DNA of 64,000 bases from Massospora cicadina (Eukaryota > Entomophthoromycota > Entomophthoromycetes > Entomophthorales > Entomophthoraceae): contig JAKSZP010000179.1 of assembly GCA_022478985.1 (NCBI GenBank), forward strand, positions 92,266-156,265. Reading direction: 5' to 3'. Positions within the stretch are counted from its first letter, which is position 1. Each line of letters opens with the position of its first letter. The position numbers and the translations under genes are program-made. Positions 54,853-64,000 of the stretch are shown piece by piece. A model generated the notes under the pieces. The model ran no database searches, had not been told where the DNA came from, and was given only the letters and a program-made list of their open reading frames with translations.

Positions 54853-56743
54853 AAAGTTGCCATAGATCAAGTAAAACCATGAAGTTGGGGGTTTCTTAAA
54901 TAAACCATGACTACTTATGCAAAATTTATTTAAATTAAATAAGAGATTTAATTTTTATCTAAATAAACAAAAAATCCTTTTATGCAATCTAGTACAATTT
55001 TCTAGATGCCTGGATCCTAATAAAATTCTGGAATAAAATACTAGAAAAGTAAAAGTAAGTTTAAAAAATCTATTGGTTATTTAAATAATGCTATCTATAC
55101 TAGCCCTATTTATAAAAAATGATGGAGTTATAAAAGCTATTTGAGGAGGTTTAAGGATAAAATTTGATAAAAGTAAAGTAATAGATTTTCTATGCACTTA
55201 AAAACAACATACCCTAGGTATAACAATATGCTCTACACATGACATCTTTTTTAGTACTATGTTGTTCAAACCCAAGGGGGTGTTGCATATGAGGCTGTGA
55301 GCATACAAGCAGATCATTCCTTGTTTGTCAGAATGAACAGAGTTCACCTCCCAATCAGTGGAAGTTCAGGCAACTTACTTCCACAGATGGTGTTGGACAA
55401 GCACCTTTTATAGATTCAGGTGAGGTAAGAACTTTTCCCCATAATCAGAGTGATGGCATGTGATGATATTTTTCAACCTGACGCTTCAGACAAATAATTT
55501 AATGTTGATGATGTTATCACCAAAGAATACCATGAAAATTGACCCCCTTTAATACATTTGGGGCAAGATAATTTGCAACTCACCAATGATGAAGTAATGA
55601 TTTGACCAAATTACCTTAATAGAAATGATTGGGGATCTCATGTGAATATTACCAAATCTAGACAACAACCTATTTTGAGAGTCACTCAAAAACATGATGC
55701 AATTGCATCAAAGGAGCTCTATTGCACAAACTATATGCCATTAAGCATATTACCAAGTCTGGTAATTAAACAATAACTAAAGAAGATGCTACTGCACACA
55801 ACCAAGAAGTGGGAAGTGAAAGGGCCCCTGTACATCTAGGTTCAAAGGTAATACCCACAAGAAGGATCTTGTGGATACAAGAATTGAGCCAAGTAGATAA
55901 AGCATCCAAAGTGGCAATCAAATGCCACCTCACTAGAGGACCTTGAGAAATCCCCAACAATGCTGCCCAAATTCCCAGTTTATTTTACAATTATTATTCA
56001 TATTATTTCTTGATTTTTCACCAAAATAAAAAATACTTTACTTTTGAATAAAAAACCTTTACACAGAATCTCGATTTATCCTTTTATTACACTTATAGTG
56101 GTTTAAGTGATCTAATTTCAAGTGACCAGTCTGGGATTAGCAATTAGTAGAATACAATAACTAGTCTGAAATCTGCTATATTTAAACAAGAAACTCTATA
56201 TTGTAATACCTTGAAGCCAAGCTGCCTAGAGAGAGGTTGGATTGGCTTCCATTGAGACCCAAGGGCCAATGTTTAATGAACATGTTAGAGAGTGCCAAAA
56301 AGAGAATTGCCAATGGCTGTAACGCACAGGTTCTTGCCAATATGTGACAAATGAGTTGGGCAGCACCAGCCATGTCACCAACCACATGACTGATAGTCCC
56401 ACAGAGAACCACCCTCTCACCCACGCACCATTCCCCAAAGTTCCTATACATTTGCAAACTAGAGTTCTGGCGATGCTGCAAGTGAGCAGTAAGGTCTGTC
56501 CTCAAGATAGTGCCATGAACAAGGCCAAAGCCTGGACTAGCTCTTGCTTTTGCGGAGCTTATGGTTTGGGTCATTCTTAATCCAATTCTTTTATATAAAA
56601 TAAACTTATTTATAAAGCAATTGAACTTATTTTATTGTGTTTTTTCTGATTGAGAAAATGAAACTGTATTTGCAGCTGCCATTTTCTCATTTTTAAAGCA
56701 TTTTTCATGAGTTTAATATATTAACCCCTAAATTAAGCTCTCA
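54853..56743. other. Unassigned region left of the homopolymer block
   Basis: Around 55280-55960 plus-strand fragments look protein-like (for example RMNRVHLPISGSSGNL, SKVIPTRRILWIQELSQVDK), but I cannot name them; a decayed retroelement is likely. The minus frame 56182-56574 (130 residues, Ala- and Leu-rich) and its plus-strand shadow show no known motif. Part of this region could be the 3' LTR of element F, but the matching LTR cannot be identified in the window. Confidence 0.4.
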
Positions 56744-58684
56744 AGAAAAATTTTAAGGGGAAAAATTTTTTTTTTTTAAAAAAAAAGGGCCCCCCCTTTT
56801 CCAAAAAAATTTTTTTTTAAAAAAAATTTTTTCCCCAAAGGGGAAAAAAAAAAAAAAAAGGGGGGGGAAAACAAAAAAAGGGAAGGGGGTTTTTAAAAAA
56901 AATTTTTCCCTTTTTTAAAATTTTCCCCAAAGCCTTAAAAAAAAAAAAATTTTTTTTTCCAAAAGGGAAAAAAAATTTTAAAAAAAAAAGGAAAAATAAA
57001 AAAAAAAAAAACCCCCAAAGGGGGTTTTTTTCCCAAAAAAAAAAAAAAACCCCCCCCCAAAAAATTTTTTTTTTCCCCCCCCTTTTTTAAAAAAAAAAAA
57101 CCCCCAAAAAAAAAAAAGGAAAAAAAAATTTTTTTTTTAAAAAAACCCCCTTTTTTTTTTAACCTAAAACCCCCCGGGGCCCCTGGGGGGGGTTTTTTTT
57201 TTTTAAAATTTTTTGGGGGGCCCCCCCTTTTGGGGTCCAAAAAATTTTTTCCCCCCAACCTTTTTTTTAAAAAATTTTTGGCCCGGGAAAATTTTCCGGG
57301 GCCCTTTCCCCTTTCCCCCCCCCTTTAAAAGGGGGTTCCCCCTTTTTTTTTAAAATTTTTTTTGGAAATTTTCCCCTTTTTCCCCTTTTTTTTTTTGGGT
57401 TTTTCCCCCCCCTTTTTTTTGGGTTTTTTTTTTTTAAAAAAATTGCCTTCCTTTAAAAATTTTCCGGGCCCAGAATTTTTTTTTTTTTTGGCCGGGGGTT
57501 TTGGGGTTTTGGGGAACTTTTCCCGGGGGGCCCCCAAAAAAATTTTTTAAAAAAAAAAATTTAAAATTTTTTTTGGGGGGGGAAAAAATTTTTAAAAAAA
57601 AAAAAAAAAAATTTTTTTTTTAAAAGGGGGAAAAAAAAAAAAAAAGGGGGGGCCGGGAAAAAAAAATTTGAGGGGGAAAGAAAGGGGGGGGCCCCAAAAA
57701 GGGGGCCCAAACCCGGGGGCCCCAAAAAAAAACCAAAAAAAACCCAAAAGGGGGGGGAAAAGGGGAAAAAAAAAAGGGGGGGGGGGGGGGTTTTTTTTTG
57801 GGGGAAAAAAGGGTTTTTTTTAAAAACCCGGGGGAAAAAGGGGGTTTCCCCTTTTGGGGGCCCAAATTTTAAAAAGGGAATTTTTAAAAAAAAAAATTTT
57901 TTGGGGTTTTTTTCCCTTTGGCCTTGGGGGGAAAAAAAAAAGGGGGAAAAAAATTGGGGGGAAAAATTTTGGGGGGTTTAAAAAAAAAAAAAAAATTTTA
58001 AAAGGGGGAAAAAAATTTTTAAAAAACGGGGGAAAAAAAGGGAAAATTTTTTTTGGGGGTTGGGGGGGAAAAAAAAAAATTTTAAAAAAAAAAAAAAAAA
58101 AAAAGGGGCCCAAAAAAAAAATTTTTGAGGGGGCCCCGGGGGGGAAAAAAACCCCGGTTTTTTTAAAAAAAAAAATTTTTTTTTTGGGGGGGGGGGGAAA
58201 AAAAGGGAAATTGTTTAAAAAAAAATAAAAAAAACCCAAAAAAAAAAAAAAAAAAAAAAAAAAACCCCCCCAAAAAAAAAAAAAGGGGAAAAACCCCCAA
58301 AAAAACCCCTTTTTTTTTTTTCCCCCTTTTTTTTAAAAAAATTATCCCCAAAAACCAAAAAAAAATTAAAAAATTTTTTTAACCCCCGGGCCAAAAGGAA
58401 AAAGGGGGGGGGAAAAAAAAAACCCCAAAAAAACCCCCGGGGGAAAAAAAAAAAGGGGGGGGAAAAAAAAGCCCCCAAAAGGAAAAAAAAAAATTTTTTC
58501 CCCCCAAAAAAAAAAAACCCCCCAAAAAAAAAAGGCCCAAAAACCTTTTTTGGGTTTTTCCCCCCCCTTGGGGGGGGGTTGGGGGGTTTTCAAAGGCCTT
58601 TTAAAAAATTGGGTTCCCCCCAAAAATTTTTTCCCCCAAAAAAGGGAAAAAAAACCCCCCCCCCCTTCCCCCCCCCCTTTTTGG
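56744..58684. other. Homopolymer-run block, probable assembly artefact
   Basis: Almost every base in this 1.9-kb block belongs to a run of three or more identical bases; many runs exceed eight. Such stretched sequence is unlike any natural repeat class and begins and ends abruptly. On its right it cuts into the 3' part of element F. The open frames it produces are chains of Lys, Phe, Gly and Pro and are meaningless. Most likely it is a failed consensus in which run lengths were inflated. Confidence 0.85.
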
Positions 58685-58689
58685 TTGAT

Positions 58690-59910
58690 GATTTTTAACA
58701 CACCCATGAAGGGCAACAGCTGGGATAAATGGAAAACTCAAAGTGCTTCCAATGTGCAGAAAGCTTCAATCAAAATGCCATTACCCAATACCTCCTCTAC
58801 TAAGTGGGGACCTGAATGCTTGCTGGCAAATTTGTGGGAAGGGGTTTGGATTCACAAATGGTGGTTATTGAGCATGACATAAGAACCCACCTTAAATTCA
58901 TGACCCAGAAGGCACTTGCAATCCATGAATCGCTTGTAGTTGTTGATAGTTTTAGTAAGGTGTTCCCGCACTAAAGCTTGGGTCAATCAAATATGGCCAG
59001 CATGATCTGCAGCAACTTGCACTTCTGGTTGTAAGCAGGCCCCGACTGAGAATGATGGGTTATAACCCAACGTTGCTTTGTATGGTGAGAAACCCGTGGA
59101 AGCATGAGTTCCATATTTATATGCAAATTGGGCAAGAGGCAGGTCATTGGCCCAGGTATCTTGCGCTGCCACCGCAACACAATGCAGGTACTGTTTGAGA
59201 ACTTGATTAACCCACTTGGTCTGGCTGTCAGACTGGGGATGATATGCCATGGATTGACAGGGGGTTATCTTAAGGATCGACAAGAGTTTGCTCCAAAACT
59301 GGGTGGTAAACTGGGTACCCCTGTCACTAACAATTCCCTGGGGAAGGCCAAACATCAAAAACATATGGCGAATGAATAGATGCGCTGTTTCTTCCAATGT
59401 GATCGCAGAAGTACAAGGAATGAACAGAGAAAATTTGGTAAAGCAATCTAACACCACCATTACTGCTGTGAAACCATTGGAGCAGGGGAGTTCAACAATG
59501 AAATCAATGGACACTGAGGTCCATGGACCTTCCACCTGTTGTAAAGGGTGCAGGAGGCCATTTTTTCTGGAACAATCTGACTTGGCCCTAGCACAAGTAA
59601 CACAATCGGCAATCCAAGTCAGAACCTCTTTGGTCAGTCCTACCCAATTAAAGGTTTGCTTGATCAGGTCAATGCATTTCTTGTTACTGGGGTATCCAAC
59701 CGCAGGGGGATCATGGTGTGCACAGAATACGTTCAGGCGGAAGGAGGGAGGCACCCAAACATGAGAACAAAAGTAGATGAGACCTTCTTCTAAAGAATAT
59801 AGGGAGTGTTTGGGGCTTGAGTGAGTCAAGTGTTCAATCAACTCCACGCCTCCAGGGCAGGCCATTTGACTGGCTAGCACCTGGGCCAATAATGGATTGT
59901 TGGGTGACAA
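58690..59910 (-). pseudogene. Integrase of element F
   Basis: The open frame 58987-59910 (307 residues) includes the zinc-finger end CVTCARAKSDC, the core FVSIDFI-like block (read SVSIDFIVELPCSNGFTAVM, first Asp), IVSDRGTQFTTQFWSKLLSI (second Asp) and YHPQSDSQTKWVNQVLKQYL, in which the third catalytic position is Lys instead of Glu. The second His of the zinc finger appears as Tyr. After a stop the C-terminal domain continues (GSYVMLNNHHL, FASKHSGPHLVEEVLGNG) to about 58690, where the homopolymer block begins and any chromodomain is lost. Confidence 0.88.
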
Positions 59911-60101
59911 CGCGGTGGAGTAAACAACGGAGGAGCAATTGATAGGATTTGAGTAGCAGGGATCATGATGGTAATGAGATCCTCTTCCTCAGGCTCCAAG
60001 GGGCAGTGAGTGGGACTATGGCTTAGGAAATCAGGAAGGACATTTAGTGCACCCTTGATGAATTCATATTTGAAGTTGAAACTGCACAGGTCCCGATAGG
60101 T

Positions 60102-60560
60102 TCAGGCTTTCCAGTGTGCCAATTTTTGGGGTTTGCAAAAATACAAGAGAGCTTGGTGATCTGTGCGAACTGTTAACTCATGACGAGCACCTTGCAACAG
60201 GTACTGCCAATGAGTTAATGCCCATGCAACAGCGGCCAGTTCCTTGTTATAGATGGCCCAGGACTTCTCTGTAGCGGTGAATTTTTGGAAGAAATAAGCG
60301 ACCGGATGTTTGAGACTATTGTGGTCCTGAAGCAGCACTGCGCTCACAGCTACTGACAAAGCATCACATGCAACAATATACAGTTTGGTGGGATCAGCAT
60401 GTTTCAAAATGGGAGGAGACATGAACACTTCTTTAATTGCTTCAAACGCCTGCTGGCATTCAGGGGTCCAACAAAAGGGTACGTTTTTCCCTGTGAGGGG
60501 GTGGAGCGGGGCGGCCAACTGAGAAAGTGCGGGGAAAATTTCTTTAGGAAAATGATAGTG
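60102..60560 (-). pseudogene. RNase H of element F
   Basis: The frame 60102-60620 reads through the RT end and RNase H: FCWTPECQQAFEAIKEVFMS, KLYIVACDALSVAVSAVLLQ (the T-D-A-S block changed to CDAL), TATEKSWAIYNKELAAVAWA and VRTDHQALLYF. It is open over 172 codons. The first catalytic context is altered, but T-D-H is kept. Confidence 0.85.
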
Positions 60561-61288
60561 CCCAAGAAACTTCAAGAAGCTGCTTCTGTGTAGTTGGGGT
60601 TGGCCATTCTCGGATTGCATCTAATTTGTTGGGGGGATGGCGACCCTTCTTTAAGTAACAAGTTTCCGAGAAATGTAACCTCTTCCTTGTAGAACTTGCA
60701 TTTGGAAGCTTTGAGGAACAAGCCTGCTTTGTGCAAAGCAACCACCACTGCTTCTAAGTTGATAGCGTGTTGCTCAGGAGTTGGGGAATGGACTAGGATA
60801 TCATTGATATAAGCAATAGCGCAGGAAAACTGGAGATCCCCTAACGCATTGTCAATCATTTGTTGAAATGTAGTGGGAGCATTTTTCAGCCCAAAGGGCA
60901 TTACGCGAAATTGGAAAATGCCTCGCCTTGTTCAGATTGCAGTCAGCCATTCTTGTCCTTCCATTACTTGAATCTGATTGAAAGCATTCACCAGGTTGAG
61001 TTTTAAAAACACCCAGGATTTGCCAATTGCCTGACTGATTGTCTGCTCCAGGGGCAATGGGTAGGGGTCTGTAACTGTGATTTTGATCAGGTGACCATAA
61101 TCTATGCAAAGGCGGAGTGATCCATCCGATTTTCTTGCAAAGACAATAGGGGAAGTGACAAGAGACATTTCTTTAAACAACCAGCCTTGTTTTAAAATTT
61201 CATCCAACCAGGTATTGAGTGCAACTTCTTCTTCCACTGTATGGGGATAAACGGACAATTGATATTTACCAACTTCACAGTTGTTCAA
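60560..61288 (-). pseudogene. Reverse transcriptase of element F
   Basis: The frames 60932-61288 and 60572-60901 give YQLSVYPHTVEEEVALNTWL, LCIDYGHLIKITVTDPYPLP, then MPFGLKNAPTTFQQMIDNAL and CAIAYINDILVHSPTPEQHA, and KASKCKFYKEEVTFLG. The active-site box is YIND in place of YxDD. A frameshift near 60920 separates the two parts. Confidence 0.87.
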
Positions 61289-61499
61289 AGTCTACAGTTG
61301 AACCTAGTGTGGGGAGGCAGTCAATCCGCCTTTTCAGAGTCAAAGATGCTTTGATAGTGCATTAAGCTTTCAGAAAAATCGGCTGGTATGCCTGCAGGAG
61401 TGACAAGGGAAGTAATAGAACTGTGGCCTTGTTTTTCCTAAAGAGTGTCGATCAGAGGGAACTCACCCTCCAGTTGATCATTAACAAACAACAACATAT

Positions 61500-61954
61500 T
61501 AGACTCCATGTGAATCTTGACATGTTGTTGGTGCCACCATCCCAATCCTAAAAAACTGGAAACACCAAGTTTGGCATAGCAGAGAAACGATGGCAGAAGC
61601 TATACTGGTGTACCAAGAAAGGTACTGACTGACGGATGACATATGAGGTCTGGGAGGCAGAAGAAGCCACCATCACTGAGGGACCTGCATCCATATCCAG
61701 TTCTAATTATTGGGCCAACTCAACACTCATTAAGTTCCTGAGGCCCCAGTATCTACCAGGGCCTCAAAGGAGACATGGTGAAAACTGACACTAATCTTCA
61801 TAGGCAATAATAAATAGGCGGAGTTTTGTTTATTGGAAGATTTGACCAATTCTGTTGCAACTGAAGAAATAACTGGCAAATCGGGGGAAAGATCAAGGGC
61901 TTTTGCTGGAGCAAAAATTGGAAGTACAAGGGCGGGAGAGCCAACTTCCTCCAT
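61500..61954 (-). pseudogene. Protease of element F
   Basis: The frame 61730-61954 ends in VSFEALVDTGASGT, the retropepsin active site with intact DTG. The following residues, in the next frame, include SVELAQ and continue towards RT. It lies directly before RT with no dUTPase-like domain in between, unlike the other elements. Confidence 0.75.
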
Positions 61955-61989
61955 CTGGCTTTTACAGATTCATTTATAGTTGAATCAGA

Positions 61990-63017
61990 GTCATCCAACC
62001 CAGACACAGGAGTTGCAACAGGATTGGCAACTGGGACTACCACTGGTTTGAAGGTAGACACTTTGTCCGCATCTTCGTTGGGTAATCCTATCATAAAATT
62101 TCCCTTCTGATAACAGGAAGCATGGGGGGGAAGGCATTAATAGTATTCGCGGTGGCACATATTTAATATACTGTTCCGTGTATGGTGGACTAGGCCTCGT
62201 GATGAGCAGAAACCAAATCCAAGCCTGATCTAAAGACTTCCTGAAGCATATTATTAAAGAGGCCCAGCGCGGGAGCCAGTTCACAGAAGGTTGAAATCAA
62301 AGAAGCCAAGCTAGGGGCTTTGGCCATGGCATAGAGCAATCTAAATAGGTGTTCTGAGCGTGACACAGGGGGTTTCAAGGCATCTGATATGACAGCCATT
62401 AGTAGATTGGGGTCTCTCGCTTGTAAGGAAGAGTGCAGAAGGCCTCTGACCCAACGGCAGGCGTCCCCTTCCACAGCGTCCAGTAACACAACCCCTAGTT
62501 GGGCATGAGATAATGCGGAGGCGTTATTGAGTGCAATTTATGAATGCATTTGCACCTCAGCGAGGGCGTCAAGGATTTGATTGGCTATCTCATGGGAAGT
62601 AACACATGAGCTTCCTTCTGGGCTATTTGGAAGAGGAGTAGCACCAATATGCACAGCTTGGTCAGTTTGAAGAAGATTCTCCAAGGGAGAGCGGATACTT
62701 TTCCTGAAATTGGCAAGTGACCAAACAAACAACAAAAAGCAGGCTACTGATTGCACATTCATTTGGTAAAGGGTAACCACTGCAGCGCCCACCTCAAAGA
62801 GCAAGGTGGAAGTGGCTGGAAACAATGGTTGATCGATTATGTCATGGAAATGGAAGAAGAAGTTTAGACCAGCCTGCCAGTCAGGGTGCGTAAGCACCCA
62901 AAAAAGCAAACCAGAATGCCAGAGGCATTGCTGACTGAATGACGTCATATGGAGCTGGGCAGTGGGAAGCAACAAATCGATGGTGTAAGACAATAGTGAA
63001 TATGATCCCAAAAACAA
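61990..63017 (-). pseudogene. Gag-like region of element F
   Basis: One minus frame runs from 63017 to 62190 with a single stop near 62538. The part below 62489 (LLDAVEGDACRWVRGLLHSS, SEHLFRLLYAMAKAPSLASL) is helical and fits a capsid-like Gag. The part above 62538 is unusually hydrophobic (GLLFWVLTHPDW, VACFLLFVWSLANF), and I do not recognise it. Stop position and order suggest one original Gag, but an unrelated N-terminal part cannot be excluded. Confidence 0.5.
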
Positions 63018-64000
63018 ACCAAATCAAGGCCACCCCAGATCCTGGAGGTCTTGCTGCAGGGGGTGGAACCACAGATATGGTTTCAACAAGTTCACTGGTA
63101 TACTGGGCTAGTTTGACTGGGAAGACAAGGGGGCGGATCCTTGCTTGAAGATAGTGGACATAAGACTACAGGATCCCAGTATATTGTTGATGAAAAGACA
63201 TAATGACATGGTTAAATTGTCAGAAGTATTTAGCTCGCTGAATCCAATCTATGATGGTGGGGCCATTGTAACCATGAGTACTGGTAGAACCCATCTGGTA
63301 TATAAACTGATGGGCCACCAGGGAAAAGCCATTGGAAATGCAGCCAGAAGAAAATTGATAAGATCAAAACTGATTGGTTTTTAGGCAAAATTTCATTGCA
63401 AAGGAAAAGGAAGAGATTGACCAAAAATTTTCTTAGTGCAATGCAACTGATTAAATAGTGGTCAATTAATGCGGGGACAAGCTAAGATTGAGACCCTCAA
63501 TTTTGACCTAACCAGCGAATTATTTGGGAATGTGGCGTATAAGTTCACTGGGAACCAACATTGAAGAATTTGGCGGCAGGCTGAGTCACTGTTGGTTTGA
63601 CCTCAAATATCTGAACTGAGGCTTGGCTACATTTCTGATGGTTAGTGTGACGGTGTTTGTCCTGACAAGCGGTGGGAATCCCCCAAAGCCACCCCACGTA
63701 GGGGCGGTCCCATTTGGTTGGAAATGGGTTTGGGACGCCCAACCTGCCTATGTTTGGTTGCTGGGCCATTCAGTTTGGTCAAAAGCATTGCATCAGCTGC
63801 AACACCTGATTTGCCAGAAGGAAGCTTCAAACCCTTGTCAATGGTGTCCGATGCTATTACCTGCCTGTCAGGGATGATCCCCAATGATTTTTGAGGGGGG
63901 GTTGATTTTTTTAATCATAGTGTTGGCTGAATTGAAATTGTCAGTGATTCTGGCTGATGGATCAGTCTTCATCCCTTTCCAACTACATGGAATCCAAATA
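63018..64000. other. Window end, unassigned
   Basis: This is probably leader or LTR of element F or neighbouring sequence. Frames 63145-63384 (plus) and 63545-63884 (minus) have no recognised domain. A cluster CQDKHRHTNHQKC on the minus strand near 63640 has Cys and His residues but does not fit a standard knuckle. Confidence 0.4.

Larger units (their letters stand above)
58685..63017 (-). mobile_element. Ty3/gypsy retrotransposon F (different, younger lineage)
   Basis: A minus-strand series of Gag-like, protease, RT, RNase H and integrase frames lies here, with far fewer disruptions than in A, B, D or E. It has no dUTPase-like domain and its integrase resembles the Tf1/sushi type. The 3' end runs into the homopolymer block and the 5' LTR is not identified, so the element is incomplete in the window. 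Confidence 0.83.

Noticed and set aside
56935..58882. Several open frames of 62-139 codons made of Lys, Phe, Gly and Pro
   Set aside because: They arise only from the stretched homopolymer block and have no protein-like composition.

Overview
The window looks like a repeat-choked nuclear segment of a filamentous fungus, probably a basidiomycete; a rust-type genome is my guess and is not proven. The base composition is AT-rich. Only two host genes stand out. One is an intact five-exon fructose-1,6-bisphosphatase (52768-54001, minus). The other is a small PHO80-type cyclin (33306-34009, minus) with one apparent 1-nt frameshift. Both have short GT-AG introns. Nearly everything else is layered, mutated transposable elements.

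Layout: 1-3826 is a decayed minus-strand Ty3/gypsy element (A), with its LTR rising from 3827. 4566-13084 is a full-length plus-strand gypsy element (B) with ATGCC target duplications; its 5' LTR is split by a short LTR element (TRIM1, 5201-7091). 14539-24170 is a minus-strand gypsy element (D) whose integrase is interrupted by a gag-only LTR element (C, about 15098-18234). 24270-29037 is a minus-strand retroposon (H1) that encodes a CCHC zinc-knuckle protein; it contains a solo LTR (G, 24296-27144), which in turn contains a second TRIM (24512-26297). Every layer of that nest has its own target duplication. 30.9-34.9 kb holds a tRNA-derived SINE, a piggyBac-like MITE, the cyclin gene and a composite SINE. 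36.0-38.7 kb holds a gypsy fragment (J), followed by a reversed solo LTR of the TRIM family (38746-39325). 42627-51550 is a second copy of retroposon H (H2), split by gypsy element E (43138 to about 50100, plus). 51699-52216 is a second piggyBac-like MITE, followed by the FBPase gene and a hAT-like MITE (54268-54844). 56744-58684 is a block made almost only of homopolymer runs, most likely an assembly or consensus artefact. 58685 to about 63017 is a younger minus-strand gypsy element (F) of a different lineage.

Elements A, B, D and E are one related group. They share Gag motifs and a retropepsin followed by a dUTPase-like domain ahead of reverse transcriptase. B, D, E and the gag-only element C also share a recognisable primer binding site (consensus TGGTGCTCACTACAGGGGC). 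In D and E the Gag region carries collagen-like Gly-X-Y repeats, which is the most unusual protein feature in the window. All pol genes are broken by stops and frameshifts, so none looks autonomous as sequenced.
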